Of a DNA stretch of 64,000 bases, positions 1-14,500 are shown piece after piece. A program made the translations under genes and the position numbers. The DNA comes from Antedon mediterranea (taxonomy: Eukaryota > Echinodermata > Crinoidea > Comatulida > Antedonidae), in NCBI RefSeq assembly GCF_964355755.1, contig NC_092673.1, forward strand, positions 35,409,648 through 35,473,647. Reading direction: 5' to 3'. The notes under the pieces were generated by a model that saw nothing but the letters and a program-made list of their open reading frames with translations, ran no database searches and was not told the DNA's origin. Every line of letters begins with the position of its first letter. The first letter of the stretch is position 1.

Positions 1-422
1 CTGTGCAAACTTTAAAATATTTTTTATTTATTACCTCTCATGGGACAATTAATAATTATTTAATAAATAAAGTAAAGTTATATACTAAAGAATAGTCTTG
101 TTTAAGAAACTTACATTTATCATTGTGTGCAACATTTGGGTAACATTAATGTTTCTCGCATCTCATGGGAACACATATTATATATATATATATATATATT
201 TAATTTTGACATGTCTAGATAATTTTAAATGCAATCAGAATTATTTACTAGTCTTATCTGTAAACTAAACACATTTTTAAATTGATTAATGTATGTCCAA
301 TGACATGCGAGAATTGATTAATGTGTGTCCAGTGACATGCGAGTGAAAGTTAAATATAGACTTGAGGAACTATCACATCAAAATTGAATTGTCATGGCAA
401 GATTTAATTAAAACTGGAGACG
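1..422. other. Intronic AT-rich sequence, no gene seen
   Basis: No open frame with recognisable similarity. A short (TA)n run lies at about 176-200, and a near-duplicated phrase (gagaattgattaatgt) occurs around 309-345. By position it is probably intron of the FKBP15 gene whose exons follow. Confidence 0.5.
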
Positions 423-790
423 TTATTTAGAAACACATGTACTTTTCAGTCTGAGGGGTATACACACCATTTTATTACCGTAGTATAGTGGTTGGCGTGG
501 ACAGCACTGGTGCAAGGAGGTACACATGTATATTCCTGCCTGAGGGCTATTCAGACTCTTAGTACTGTAGTTACTGCCTGGCCTAGGACAGCACTGGTGC
601 AAGGAGGTACACATGTATATTCCTGCCTGAGGGCTATTCAGACTCTTAGTACCGTAGTTACTGCCTGGCCTAGGACAGCACTGGTGCAAGGAGGTACACA
701 TGTATATTCCTGCCTGAGGGCTATTCAGACTCTTAGTACCGTAGTTACTGCCTGGCCTAGGACAGCACTGGTGCAAGGAGGTACACATGT
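423..790. repeat. 87-bp minisatellite, about 3.5-4 copies
   Basis: Copies beginning ACAGCACTGG start at 501, 588, 675 and 762, a strict 87-bp period. Since 87 is a multiple of three and the unit lacks stops in two frames, both strands show repeat-encoded open frames. These are artefacts, with no relation to the FKBP15 exons. Confidence 0.9.
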
Positions 791-1298
791 CGTTGTTGTC
801 GTCGTCTTCTGATAACTTGAAGGATCTTTCAAAGCATGTGACATTGTTTGCGTTTAAAGAATTTTATTCTAGAGGTCTTTTGTTTACATTCCCAAATTTG
901 GTAAAGTATACCTAGATTTTTTTGTTATGTTTAAATTAATAGTTCTCTTTTGAACTTTAATTTATACGATTTTATCGATTTGATATTGGTCCATTGGAAA
1001 CTAGTGATACTGTTGCAAGTCATCAAATATAAATTTGCCTTTTTATTCCTAGATTTTTTATTTATTATGATAGCTAGCTTAAGACATATGTTTAGATTTT
1101 AACTATTTCATTGTGATTGATTTAAATTTTGTATGAAGAAATGTATATATTGTATTTATAATTGTACACTGCTTTAAATTTCCATTTTGGTGAACCACTT
1201 GACAGTGATTCATTTCACTTTTTGGTTAACAAGTCTTTTGTTTTGTATTTGTTCTTTTCTGATGAAATAAATGAAATTAATTTTGGAATTTCTTTTAG

Positions 1299-1361
1299 AT
1301 GCTGACGCCTGAACATAGACCTACAGACGTACAAGAAAACAAAGAAAATAGGAAGGAAAAT
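1299..1361 (+). CDS. FKBP15: Possible FKBP15 exon before a 31-nt intron
   Basis: A good acceptor (ttcttttag) precedes 1299, and 21 codons ([20 protein letters not shown]...) run in phase 0 to a GTTAGT donor at 1362. The next exon starts at 1393, so the intervening intron would be only 31 nt, much shorter than usual in animals. The reading is hydrophilic and protein-like. It could instead be intronic chance or an alternative exon. Confidence 0.35.
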
Positions 1362-4008
1362 GTTAGTAACTGTATTTTATTTTTTGTTCTAGGAGCATTC
1401 TCCTACTGAGATGACTGGACACACAGCACACATAGTAAATAAAAGGCCAGTCAGAGCTCCAAAGCCTGTCCCGAGGAATGGACATGTACCTGACCCTAGC
1501 CAGCTCAGTCATGGTCAACAGAACAATAATATGAGCCATGGTAAGTCTCGGACTGTGTCTGGCTTTTTTCGGTACTGGTCACAAATAGGCTAATCCAAAC
1601 TCTTAGTTTCGGAGAATAGATACAGTAATTTGGTTTGTCTTAAAACACATGCAAGTATGCATGAATTTTATTTTTATATTTTTTGTGAATGGGTTTAAAT
1701 AACTCATTAATTCAGATTCATTTCTACCACATTTTTTCAAATGCGCTGATATAACTGGATAATATTTAGTTTTTCCTTAGTCATTTGCGACCTTTAACCT
1801 CTGAGTCAGAAATGTCTTTATTTGTAGATATGTCTTACTCTTAAATTAGGGTAATACAGAGTTTGCAGAATGTGAGATAAACCCTTAGTAGTTGTTGCAC
1901 CTTAATTGAAAGGAAATATGTAGGGGGATTGATTGCATTTCAATATTAAGTTGTCGATTTAGAAACCTGAGATTTTTTCGCAAAATAATTTGTAATGCTG
2001 TCGGCCATTTTGTCGAAAACTATGGGAACTATATCAGAATTAGAAGAAGAATTGAATTATGAAAATAACTGGTTTCATGATGGTAAGTCCATGAAGAGTT
2101 AAACTGGCATTATGTGATATCTGATGCTTTGTTGGAATTTAAATGATATTTTTAAATTTCTAAAGCACAAGGGATTTCTCATAGCTGTTGTGGAAATCTG
2201 TACCAGTTGTGTACGTGTACTACAGTATATGTGCAACGTCACTGTAGGAGTTAAAATGTAGTGTTTCCTTTGTTTAATTCTCCACTTTCCTACAAATAAC
2301 TTGCTTAAAACTAAAGTAGTAAAGCAAATTCCATTTGATATATTTATAAACTTAATAAACATATATTTTGTTTGTTATATTCTAACGAATAAAAAGATTT
2401 ATTATGCAAAATACAACCACAGCCAACCAGTAAAGCAACATCCTTAAATGTTATCTTTCTTTCTTTAGCAGTTCATCCTCACCAGCAACAAATTGCTATT
2501 TACCAATCAAGGCCTCAGCTACAACAGCAGCAGCAGCAACAACAGCCACAGCCTCAAGCGCAGCCACCACCCTATGGTTACATGCAGGTACCTGCCGTAG
2601 TTCCTGACTTACCAGACCCTGGAGTTGATGTAATATCTGGACGGTTATTGAATCATAACCATGCAGGCTTAAATCACTTCAACTCATTCAAAAGCTTTTA
2701 ATTCTTGCAATGACTAGGATGCACAGTGATGCCATATGTCCTGGTATACACAAATTTTGTGCTAGAAAAGACATCTTGAATAGATGAAAAACATTGAACC
2801 CAGTCAAGTGTAAAAAACCAAAATAACAACTTTACTGAACAAATATATTGAATTTGGTACAGAGTAGGACATTTACTTAAGCATCTTCTTTGCACGAATT
2901 TATGTACAGTTTATGTCCTAGTCATTGCAAAAAAAGCTTTCGTCATGTCAATATTATTTATTCATTCCTAAAATCTTTTTATAATCAGTTAGCCATTAAC
3001 ATCTCTGTACATGGACTCTACATGTGCATTTCATTTAGCCCTGCATACTTATTATACTTATGCATACAATTATTTTGTTGATAATATCATAATGATGCGG
3101 GTATAAGCCCACCAAACATAATAAAGTCATATCCACTTTAGGAAGGGGGTAGGGGAATGGGATTATACCCAAGGACCCAAACATGTAGTTGCAGATCATC
3201 AGAATTCGATCTATTATTTTGTTCATAAATTTTGTTATTTACATCACATGTGACAAAAAATCAGTTTTAGCATTGTTTTAAACTCCAGAAAATGATTTTT
3301 ATAATTCTTTCTTTATTTTAATATTGATACAAATACTAACTAAGTAATGTAATATATATTTTTTCAAAGGAATATTGACTTTGAATTAACAAATTCAACC
3401 TAAGTCTGCAGCTACAGTATTTTAGTGATCAAACATTTTAAATCTCAGATCTTAAAAATTACTTGTTATACCCAAGTGTCTTCTTTTACATGACAAATGA
3501 TCAGGAGTATAAACTGACCTTATACCATTTTGTGGGCTTATAACCATGTCAGGGTGGAAGGGATTGAAAATAATTTGAAATGAATATTTCGTATACATTT
3601 TAAAGGCAAAGATATGTACTCTTAACTTCCCAGACTCAAATCTCAAATCTCCTAATATTACATTTTACTATTAATACTTTTGACACACATATTCTTATCT
3701 CAGTATCCACAGGGCACTACCGCTTTCAGTTATCAGGGACAGACTCAACAATCCCAACCTAACCTTGTACAACCGGGTCAGTTCGGCACCGGTGTTTACC
3801 CTCAACCGTCATTGGTTCATACTGACCTCCAGTCGCCAGCCATCATCACAGAAACGCGGCAGTGTCACTCCGACATGAAGCTTGCTATCGGTCTGGTTTC
3901 AGAAAAAATTGACCGTCTATCCAATAAGGTAATTACACAGTGATTAATTACTTAGGTCAATTAACAGATGTGTCTAATTAATTTTACCCTTGACTTGAAT
4001 TATTAATT

Positions 4009-4100
<92 letters not shown>

Positions 4101-5448
4101 GGTAAATACTTTGGATATGAGATTTTTGTTTAGTATCTTTTGTGCTATATTTTATATTAGCTGTCCAAAAAAACCTATAGTATTCGTGAAAACAATTTTA
4201 TCTGGTTTCAATTTATAGCAAAAACTAAACTTGTCAAAATAGTTTCGTCTGGCTGATAGTATTCTAATTGTTAATTAAAATGTATTTTAATAACTAATAG
4301 TAATTAATTAAAGCATACAAAAAGTACTCAATATCATATGTATGCTAATTTAAAGTGTAGCCTGAATAAAATGGAAAAAAATATCAATTGCGAAACCAGT
4401 CCGGTTTCCTATGAATCACTGTTGAGCAGTTCTAAGTATTGCTAAATATTGCTAAATGAGGCGTGAACCATAAGCAAGCACTGTGAAATATAAAGACGAT
4501 GAATGATTCAAGACTGATGTCTTAACCTCTGTCTACACTATCAAACCTTGTGACAAAAAATTGTGATATGCCCATATATGAACATGATGATATCATATCA
4601 CTACCGTATTTGGTCATATCACTATCATATTTGGTCATATCACTACTACCATATTTGGGTACCTCACTCTTTTTTTTGTCAACTAGTTTGTTAGTGTAGA
4701 CAGAGCTTTATAGTTATAACACTAGGCAAAAAATCATGTTTTAAATAGGGCCTAATTGTCAATGCTCGTTCTACATCACTGAATGAGTGGGCTCAATGAT
4801 TTATTATCCTTAGTTACACTGGGGAAGAAGTCGTTTCAGATATAAAGATCCAGCATGTCTTTTGAAGACCAACAGGAATCCCTGATGCAATCAAATATTT
4901 GACTGACAGTCACAAAGCTGTTAGTAGTTTAAATCCGGGAAGAGTGAAATTAATTAAACTCTTTCCTGGTTTAAATTAATCATAATAATTGGACCCGTCA
5001 ACTAAATTAATCCAAAACACAAGGGTTATCCCCTTTATTTGGAAATCTGTAAAATACTGGGACTTTTTTTAACTGCTTGTCAATGTCATCGTGGTTGATT
5101 GAGTGAAGGAACCGTGAAAATGTGTTGGTTTGTGTTACAAAGTGTCGATAAGACAATTTCTTATCTTTTAACATAAGATACTTAAAACCTCTTCCCTGCT
5201 TAAAACACTTCTTAACCAGCTTTTGAAAATAACTTCATTCACAACACTTGTTCTTCTTCACCTCTTCAAAACAAATTGGTGTTATTATCAATGTGGGCAT
5301 TCACAATTTATATCCATTTTCCAGATAATTTATTCATTCAATTAAAAAAAAATTTAATTTCCTGTTTGGTTATAACTTATATTTTCCATCTATTATTATT
5401 AGGTTATATGCATGATATGCATATAACCTCTTGATTCTGTCAGAATCT

Positions 5449-5503
<55 letters not shown>

Positions 5504-8500
5504 TTCTTTCCTTAGCACTATTTGTCCGTCAATTATCTTGGCATCGGTTTTATCTATCTAAGTCAATTTTTCAGAGTATATTCCTTATGGCCAGGAATCG
5601 ATGTGGTTATGTTTTCACGGTGCGCAATCAAAAATTACGCGGTCTACGCGCGATTTAACGAAATCACGTTTGTAATCATATCTTCACAAACATGAATCAC
5701 TTTTAAACAAAATTTGGTACTCATAAATTTCAGGTCATATTTCATCATATGGCAATACAATTACGTGCGTAGCGCATATAACGCATGCGTACGCGCGCTT
5801 AAAATGTTGAAAATTGTCAGAATTTATTTTCGATGAAATTAGAGTACGTTTCAGGCAATTTTAAGCGTTTAAAAAATTGCCATGAGTGCGCAGATTTTTG
5901 CACGCGCACTGCGCGTCAAACGTTAATGCGCACTGTTTGTGTCTGATTACTGTTGTATAACCTTTCTTTAATAATATCATCATATTTTATTCACTTTTCA
6001 ACGCGAAACAGCGTTATACGAGCACGTCAAAAGTGACGGGCTACGCACGTGTAAGTTAACAAAATGGTGAAAATATGCTAAATTTTAAAATTAATATATA
6101 TCGTTAGAATGCTCGGGAACACCTAATTTTTATTTAATTTTCTTGAAGTGTATGTATCATATGTATGATTTATTATGAAATTAGAAGAACAAAAGTTGAT
6201 TAAGTCATCATTAATGGCATATTAAATTCAACAAAATTAATTTCGACAATCAAACAAATTATAACATTTTCTTAGGCCAAAATAACAAACTTAACGTTAA
6301 CTTTCTTCCTTAAGAAGTTCATATATTAAAGTTAAAAGTATATAGTTTGACAGTGCATCATTTTTTTAAATTTTTAAAGATGTCATCATAGTAAAACATT
6401 ATAATTCATTGCGGTATGTAATAATCTATCTGCACCAAAGTGGTTACTGCATAGTAAATACACGGAGGAATTTTTCTCCAAGTTTTAGTCAGTTGTGTAT
6501 GGCTCGATGGTCTGTGCTCGTGTCAATGGCATTCAAGGTACCGAGTTCGAGTCTCACCTTGGGAAACGAAATAAGATTTTTTTTTTATTATCCGTATTGT
6601 TCAAATTTATTTCTTAGTGTATAGATTATACACATGATTTATAATGAAATCTAGATAAAAAGTTACTTTATGTCTTTTTTATTATGTAACAACAAATGCG
6701 GTTTATGACATTATACGCAGAGGGATCTTTGATCGGATTGTGATACCGGCTATGGTGTTCGCGTTAGCAAGGTCCTATCATATATTATAAATAATTAAAG
6801 ATTCTGAGAAAATCAATCAATCAATATATCTTTTAAAAATCAATTATCTTTATTTAAATCAATGCATATAACCTATAATTCGTCATAGTGACGAATTAAA
6901 TCTAGTCTATTTTTGTTATCCTATTCAGCTTGAGCACATCAACACAGACAGACATAAGAAAGAGTTAGAATCGGGACACGCTCATATGGAAGGTAGTATT
7001 CTAATGCAAAATATCCAAAGAATTGTCCAAGAGAATGAACGACTTCAGAAAGAACTATACGACAAGAACAACAAAATTGAAGTTCAAAATGATAAAATAT
7101 CTGAACTACTTCAACGAAATCAAAAGTAAGTTGTTTTTTTAGGTTATTAGTGTATGTGTAAGCTTATTATATAAAAATTCTACCTTTTAGTTTGAGCCCA
7201 CATTGGGAATAACCCCACCCTGGGGATAAGCCCACCCTGGGGAATAAGCCCACATGGGGAATAAGCCCACATGGGGAATAAGCCTACATGGGGAATAAGC
7301 CCACCCTGGGGAATAAGCCTACATGGGGAATAAGCCCACATGGGGAATAAGCCTACATGGGGAATAAGCCCACCTGGGGAATAAGCCCACCTGGGGAATA
7401 AGCCCACCCTGGGGAATAAGCCTACATGGGGAATAAGCCCACCCTGGGGTATGTTCTTACCTGCGGGTAAAAAGTCAACCCAAAATATGGAGCTATCCAT
7501 GCAAAATTTATTTTAGTAAATATACCAATTATTTATTGGTCTTGTCAATATTGTATCAACAATTATAACACTATTACTAATATAGTTTAAAATTAAACCG
7601 TGACTATTTACCACTAGAAACTCGAATTAAAATAATATATTTTAATATTAAATTTATAGCTTAGGTTTGGTAGGAAATTAAAACAAATTATATAACTTAT
7701 TTTCAGGCCAGACAGACCGTCATTTAAAGAAATGTTTGAAAAAAAGAAGTATGAAATAGTTGTTTGTAGGCATGTTATAATAAGAAACATTAACTAATAA
7801 TTAATTTATCCTATTAAACAAATTTGTCCTTATTAGTTATTATTCTCTTCATTTTTTAAACCTGCATGTTCTTTAAAATTAAATTGATTTTGTGTGTTTA
7901 ATGATTTGTTCATGAAACCTGGCATGTTTTTGAATGAATATATCAGTCATACATTTGTATGTACAGTAGATGTATGCAAAAAGTAGAGTATTCCTCTGCA
8001 TATTAAAGTATTTCTGAAGATTCAACCAATCACACTGCGTCACCCAGACAGTCAATTGTTAAAGAGGCCATAAATCTAGTGGATCAATTTCCAGCGCACT
8101 AAGGACCATTAAGATATATTATAATGTATATTGGCCTATTGACAGAGTTGCGATATAGAAAATAGATTGTATTAAACATTTGCAGTTAATGTCACTAAAA
8201 TGTATTAGATCTGTTTACACACAGGACAGTTATCTTGTTTGCTCTATTGATGCATGTATATGCAAAACCTTATGGACATTTGTATGCAGAAGATATTTCT
8301 GTTTCTCTTTCTGTTGATATTTTAAAAAATCTTCTGATTCTCTCTTCTGTTGCTTTTCAGTTGATCTGTCCGTTGATATCTTTGTTGATCTTTCTGTTGC
8401 TCTTTCTGTTGCTCCTCCTGTTGATCTCTCTGTTGCTCCTTCTGTTAATCTTTCTGTTGCTCTTTCCGTTGCTTTTTCTGTTTATCTCTCTGTTGATCTT

Positions 8501-11500
8501 CCTGTTAATCTTTCTGTTGCTCTTTCTGTTGCTCCTCCTGTTAATCTTTCTGTTAATCTTTCTGTTGCTCTTTCTGTTGCTCCTCCTGTTAATCTTTCTG
8601 TTAATCTTTCTGTTGCTCTTTCTGTTAATCTTTCTGTTGCTCTTTCTTTTGATTTTTCTGTTACCATTTATTATGTTGCTTGCTCTGATGCATGTTCAGT
8701 ACTCAGAATAAAATTGGTTGAACATGGAATGGAATATCATTTTTAGGACTTTATCATTGTTTTTTGTTTTTTTATTTTATTGTATGCATCTTGTTTGAGT
8801 CTAGTATGCCTACATGGTTGTCAAATATTTTCAATTTCTTTATTTATTTACATCCTCTTCTATATACCCCTGTGATTTGCACAAGTCCCTTGGGCTTCGT
8901 TTGTAATATTCTTGATTAAAATGAATTATAAAATAATTACCTAAATTAATAATGAGCATATCTGGATTTACCAATATATTCTTTAAAACAATTAGTTGAT
9001 GATAAGACTTTCTTAACCAGCAATGAATTTTGTTGTCTGATTTAAAATAAAGTATATAGAATATATTTATTTTTTCGTTGAACTCTTCCTTTGGGACACC
9101 CATACTTTAACACAGAGGACACCCCCATTAAGTGCACTCTTCCTTTGGGACACCCATACTTTAACACAGAGGACACCCCCATTAAGTGCACTCTTTCATC
9201 TGGACCAAATAGAGAAAATACATGTTTCAACATCTATTCAGGGTCACTTTAGGGAACAATTTTCATTTAAATATAGTTAATCAAATAAAATAATTACAAA
9301 ATAAAAGTTGTTAACAGTATACTATGTGTAGGATAAATATCAAAGCTTAAGAGATATAATAACAGTTAAATAGACTGAAATCATGATGCTGATCAAATTG
9401 CTTAAATTAAACCTACACAATACTATAATGCTTGGATCTTAAAAACATTGTGCTTATTGGTGATTACCGTCAAAATGTTCAGAATGTAAGTTACTAACAC
9501 AGTGAACTTTTAGCTATTGCATTTACATTATGTCACTCTATATAGGAAACACAGTAAACAGTAGAACGCCTATTCAGATGACACCCATGTTCTGGGGACA
9601 CCCATATTAATAGAATACTTTCCTGTTAAACAATAAATGCCAACCATTATTCAGTGGACACCCATGTTCTGTGGACACCCATGTTCTGGGGACACCCATG
9701 TTCTGGGGACACCCATGTTCTGGGGACACCCATGTTCTGGGGACACCCATGTTCTGGGGACACCCATGTTCTGGGGACACCCATGTTCTGGGGACACCCA
9801 TGTTCTGGGGACACCCATATTAAAAGAATACTTTCCTGTTAAACAAATGATAAACAATGAATGACAATCCTTATTCAGTGGATACCCTTATTGAAGGGAC
9901 ACCTTTGTTGGATTTCATTAATAGAGTTTCTACTGTATATAAATATATAATCCTCAACCTCCTAAATATTGAAATTTTTAAAAATGTTTTCAGATTTGTT
10001 GAGCAAAGCAATAGTCTGCTGGAGCAAAGAAATGATTCATACAAACAATCGTCCCATCAATCCCAATCAAGAGTGCTAGAACTCGAACATGAAAAAGTAA
10101 GTTGGTATTGCGTGAGTAAAATATTAGTTTGTGGTTAAAATCATATTAGCTTTGGTGGTACTTATACCAACTATAAATAGATGATCTACATGACAAGTTA
10201 ATCCACTTAAATTCACTTCACAACTAGCCTAAAACAGGATTATGTTGTCCTTGCGACTTGAACACAATTCGGCTAGTTGCCAGTAATAATACCACTGATT
10301 TAAAGTGCTCTTGTATGATTGAAGGCGGTTGCACAGAATTGATGAATGGTAGAGAGTGCTGCCTGACAAGACATGGCCTTGGGAGAAAACATGTCAAAAC
10401 ATTTTAGCTGAATAGCCTATGTCGCTGCGGGTGCCATTATGTTCTCTAGTTTCTTCTAATAAATCAGTTTTTACAGTGTCTTCCACCCAGCTTATTTATA
10501 CAGTACAGCTCTTGCCAACCACTCAAATGGAACTCTCTGGTTCTGAACCGCCTCAACCTCTTTCTAAGACAAACACAAATGTCCTTGAACATCTCATAGC
10601 TACAAAACATAAATATAACTGATAATCTGTCACTCTATATATTCTGTTTAATTTTAGTCTTCCATCTATCTTATTTTTCACCTAACTCGGTAATACAGTA
10701 CAAATATATATATATCTCTGTCTGCCTAACCCAGCTAGCTTAGTACAAATCTTGCCACCCACCCATGTCTATCTCTGCAGCCTTCTCCCCTATTACCAAA
10801 AGACAAACAAAAATATCCCCTTCACTTACAGCAAAACAAACTGTATATGGATATATATTTAAATGTATAGTATAACGAAATTACTTGGTAATAAAGTGTA
10901 TGTGTTATCAATCGTCCTGCATGTAATGAAGTAAATACTCTGAAATCGTCGAGGGAGGGTGCCTACTGTAGCCCTCTGATGGATTACTTCCCAAAGTTAT
11001 TTAGCTCATTTGAGTCATCAGCGATAGTTGTGGCTATTTTTATGTAGTGTCCGCTCTTGATTACTGTTCTTATTTTCTGAATTGTCTCCTTTATAAAGTA
11101 CAATGTCTTACTTATTTCCCATTCATGTTAATTCTTAATTCTGCAGACGTTTTTTTAGTACATATTTATTACAGCATGCAGTGTTGATTCTGTTGAGTCA
11201 TTCTTATAATTGCTATTACACCCACGGCTGGGTACATAAATCATAGTTCTTATAATTATTATTACACCCACGGCTGGGTACATAAATCATAGTTCTTATA
11301 ATTACTATTACACCCACGGCTGGGTACATAAATCATAGTTTGTTTGTTTGTTTGTTTGTTTGTTTGTTTGTTTTATCTTTATACTGGGTAACCTCTTCAG
11401 TCAAAGACTGATCTCCCAGAGGGCCCAGTTGGTGATCAGTGGCTGTGATGTACTAATACACCGGGGTAACCCCCTACTCATCTCGAAAGATGTACTAGGT

Positions 11501-14500
11501 TCTTTAAAGTGCACACGAGCAAGTTGTGTACACTGGACCTACGGTTTATAGTCCTTATCCGAGAAGACTCGTTCTACCACCAGAACCATGGAGTGAGTGA
11601 GCCTCGAACCCCTGCCGATGTTATGGCTAAGGGGACACCTTCGGGAACAAACAAAGTTTCCTCTTAAAAGGGGTGTCACCTGAACAGGGTTTGCCTGGAC
11701 ATAGAGTGTTAACAATTATTTTCCCTTGTTTGTTTCATGTGAAAATATTCTCTTAATAGGGATGTCTTGAATAAGTGTGTCACAAGGAGAGAAGTGGAGG
11801 GTTGTTTTGCTGTATGCTTGATTATTTTATTCAATATGTTTTGATTTTTTTTCAAAGAACCAAATGACAGCAGATCTTAGCAACACAACATCAAAAATTA
11901 GCAAACTTCAGCTGGAGCTAGCCAGCTGTCAGCAGAAAGAATCACAGCTAAGACAACACCTTATAACTATGCGTCACACATCAGATGACCACAAGAACGA
12001 GTTGGAAACGTTAAGAGCTCAGGCAATTGGTAAGAAAAAACAGACAGATAGTTTTTTTTCTTATTGAAAAAGTGGAACCCTTTATTTCTTGCTTTATTCT
12101 GCATTTTAATAGACATTGGTTAAAATGTGTTACATTTGTGTAATATTACATTACAGTAATTAATAAAAAAAGATTTCTAGTGCTCACTCCTGTACCACTA
12201 CCAAATGTGCTCACTCCTGTACCACTACCAAATGTGCTCACTCCTGTACCACTACCAAATGTGCTCACTCCTGTACCACTACCAAATGTGCTCACTCCTG
12301 TACCACTACCAAATGTGCTCACTCCTGTACCACTACCAAATGTGCTCACTCCTGTACCACTACCAAATGTGCTCACTCCTGTACCACTACCAAATGTGCT
12401 CACTCCTGTACCAATACCAAATGTGCTCACTCCTGTACCACTACCAAATGTGCTCACTCCCGTACCACTACCAAATGTGCTCACTCCTGTACCACTACCA
12501 AATGTGCTCACTCCCGTACCACTACCAAATGTGCTCACTCCTGTACCAATACCAAATGTGCTCACTTCTGTACCACTACCAAATGTGCTCACTCCCGTAC
12601 CACTACCAAATGTGCTCACTCCTGTACCAATACCAAATGTGCTCACTCCTGTACCACTACCAAATGTGCTCACTTCTGTACCACTACCAAATGTGCTCAC
12701 TCCTGTACCACTACCAAATGTGCTCACTCCTGTACCACTACCAAATGTGCTCACTCCTGTACCAATACCAAATGTGCTCACTTCTGTACCACTACCAAAT
12801 GTGCTCACTCCTGTACCATTACCAAATGTGCTCACTCCTGTACCACTACCAAATGTGCTCACTTCTGTACCACTACCAAATGTGCTCACTCCTGTACCAC
12901 TACCAAATGTGCTCACTCCTATACCACTACCAAATGTGCTCACTCCTATACCACTACCAAATGTGCTCACTCCCGTACCACTACCAAATGTGCTCACTTC
13001 TGTACCACTACCAAATGTGCTCACACCTGTACCACTACCAAATGTGCTCACTCCTGTACCACTACCAAATGTGCTCACTCCCGTACCACTACCAAATGTG
13101 CTCACTCCTGTACCACTACCAAATGTGCTCACTCCTGTACCAATACCAAATGTGCTCACTCCTGTACCACTACCAAATGTGCTCACACCTGTACCACTAC
13201 CAAATGTGCTCACTCCTGTACCACTACCAAATGTGCTCACTCCCGTACCACTACCAAATGTGCTCACTCCTGTACCACTACCAAATGTGCTCACTCCTGT
13301 ACCACTACCAAATGTGCTCACTCCTGTACCACTACCAAATGTGCTCACTCCTGTACCACTACCAAATGTGCTCACTCCTGTACCACTACCAAATGTGCTC
13401 ACTCCTATACCACTACCAAATGTGCTCACTCCTGTACCACTACCAAATGTGCTCACTCCTGTACCACTACCAAATGTGCTCACTCCTGTACCACTACCAA
13501 ATGTGCTCACTCCCGTACCACTACCAAATGTGCTCACTTCTGTACCACTACCAAATGTGCTCACTCCTGTACCAATACCAAATGTGCTCACTCCTGTACC
13601 ACTACCAAATGTGCTCACTCCTGTACCACTACCAAATGTGCTCACTCCTGTACCAATACCAAATGTGCTCACTCCTGTACCACTACCAAATGTGCTCACT
13701 CCTGTACCAATACCAAATGTGCTCACTCCCGTACCACTACCAAATGTGCTCACTTCTGTACCACTACCAAATGTGCTCACACCTGTACCACTACCAAATG
13801 TGCTCACTCCTGTACCACTACCAAATGTGCTCACTCCCGTACCACTACCAAATGTGCTCACTCCTGTACCACTACCAAATGTGCTCACTCCTGTACCAAT
13901 ACCAAATGTGCTCACTCCTGTACCACTACCAAATGTGCTCACACCTGTACCACTACCAAATGTGCTCACTCCTGTACCACTACCAAATGTGCTCACTCCC
14001 GTACCACTACCAAATGTGCTCACTCCTGTACCACTACCAAATGTGCTCACTCCTGTACCACTACCAAATGTGCTCACTCCTGTACCACTACCAAATGTGC
14101 TCACTCCTGTACCACTACCAAATGTGCTCACTCCTGTACCACTACCAAATGTGCTCACTCCTATACCACTACCAAATGTGCTCACTCCTGTACCACTACC
14201 AAATGTGCTCACTCCTGTACCACTACCAAATGTGCTCACTCCTGTACCACTACCAAATGTGCTCACTCCCGTACCACTACCAAATGTGCTCACTTCTGTA
14301 CCACTACCAAATGTGCTCACTCCTGTACCAATACCAAATGTGCTCACTCCTGTACCACTACCAAATGTGCTCACTCCTGTACCACTACCAAATGTGCTCA
14401 CTCCTGTACCACTACCAAATGTGCTCACTCCTGTACCACTACCAAATGTGCTCACTCCTGTACCACTACCAAATGTGCTCACTCCCGTACCACTACCAAA

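Larger units (their letters stand above)
5396..6885. mobile_element. Possible composite repeat element with CpG-rich core
   Basis: The motif TAGGTTATATGCAT occurs at the left (about 5399) and in inverse orientation at the right (about 6853-6866). The interior has an (ATTT)n run at 5448-5505, a CpG-dense segment at 5600-6060 (many acgcgcg strings, against CpG-poor flanks), two diverged internal copies of a gatttataatgaaat phrase (about 6165 and 6640), and a tRNA-like segment at about 6497-6566. The boundaries are tentative. Confidence 0.35.

Noticed and set aside
3035-3226. Short frames in FKBP15 intron (about 2700-3650)
   Set aside because: No homology, no coding-like composition and overlapping frames on both strands; they lie in intron and MITE sequence.
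7708-7750. Exon-like segment (cag|gccagacagaccgtc...)
   Set aside because: FKBP15 homology runs directly from the exon ending 7125 to the one at 9994 with matching phase, and this piece has no good donor.
8235-8711. 158-codon Leu/Phe-rich frame that looks like a membrane protein
   Set aside because: It is generated by a 12-bp TCTTTCTGTTGC-type repeat, and the minus-strand frame there is just as open.
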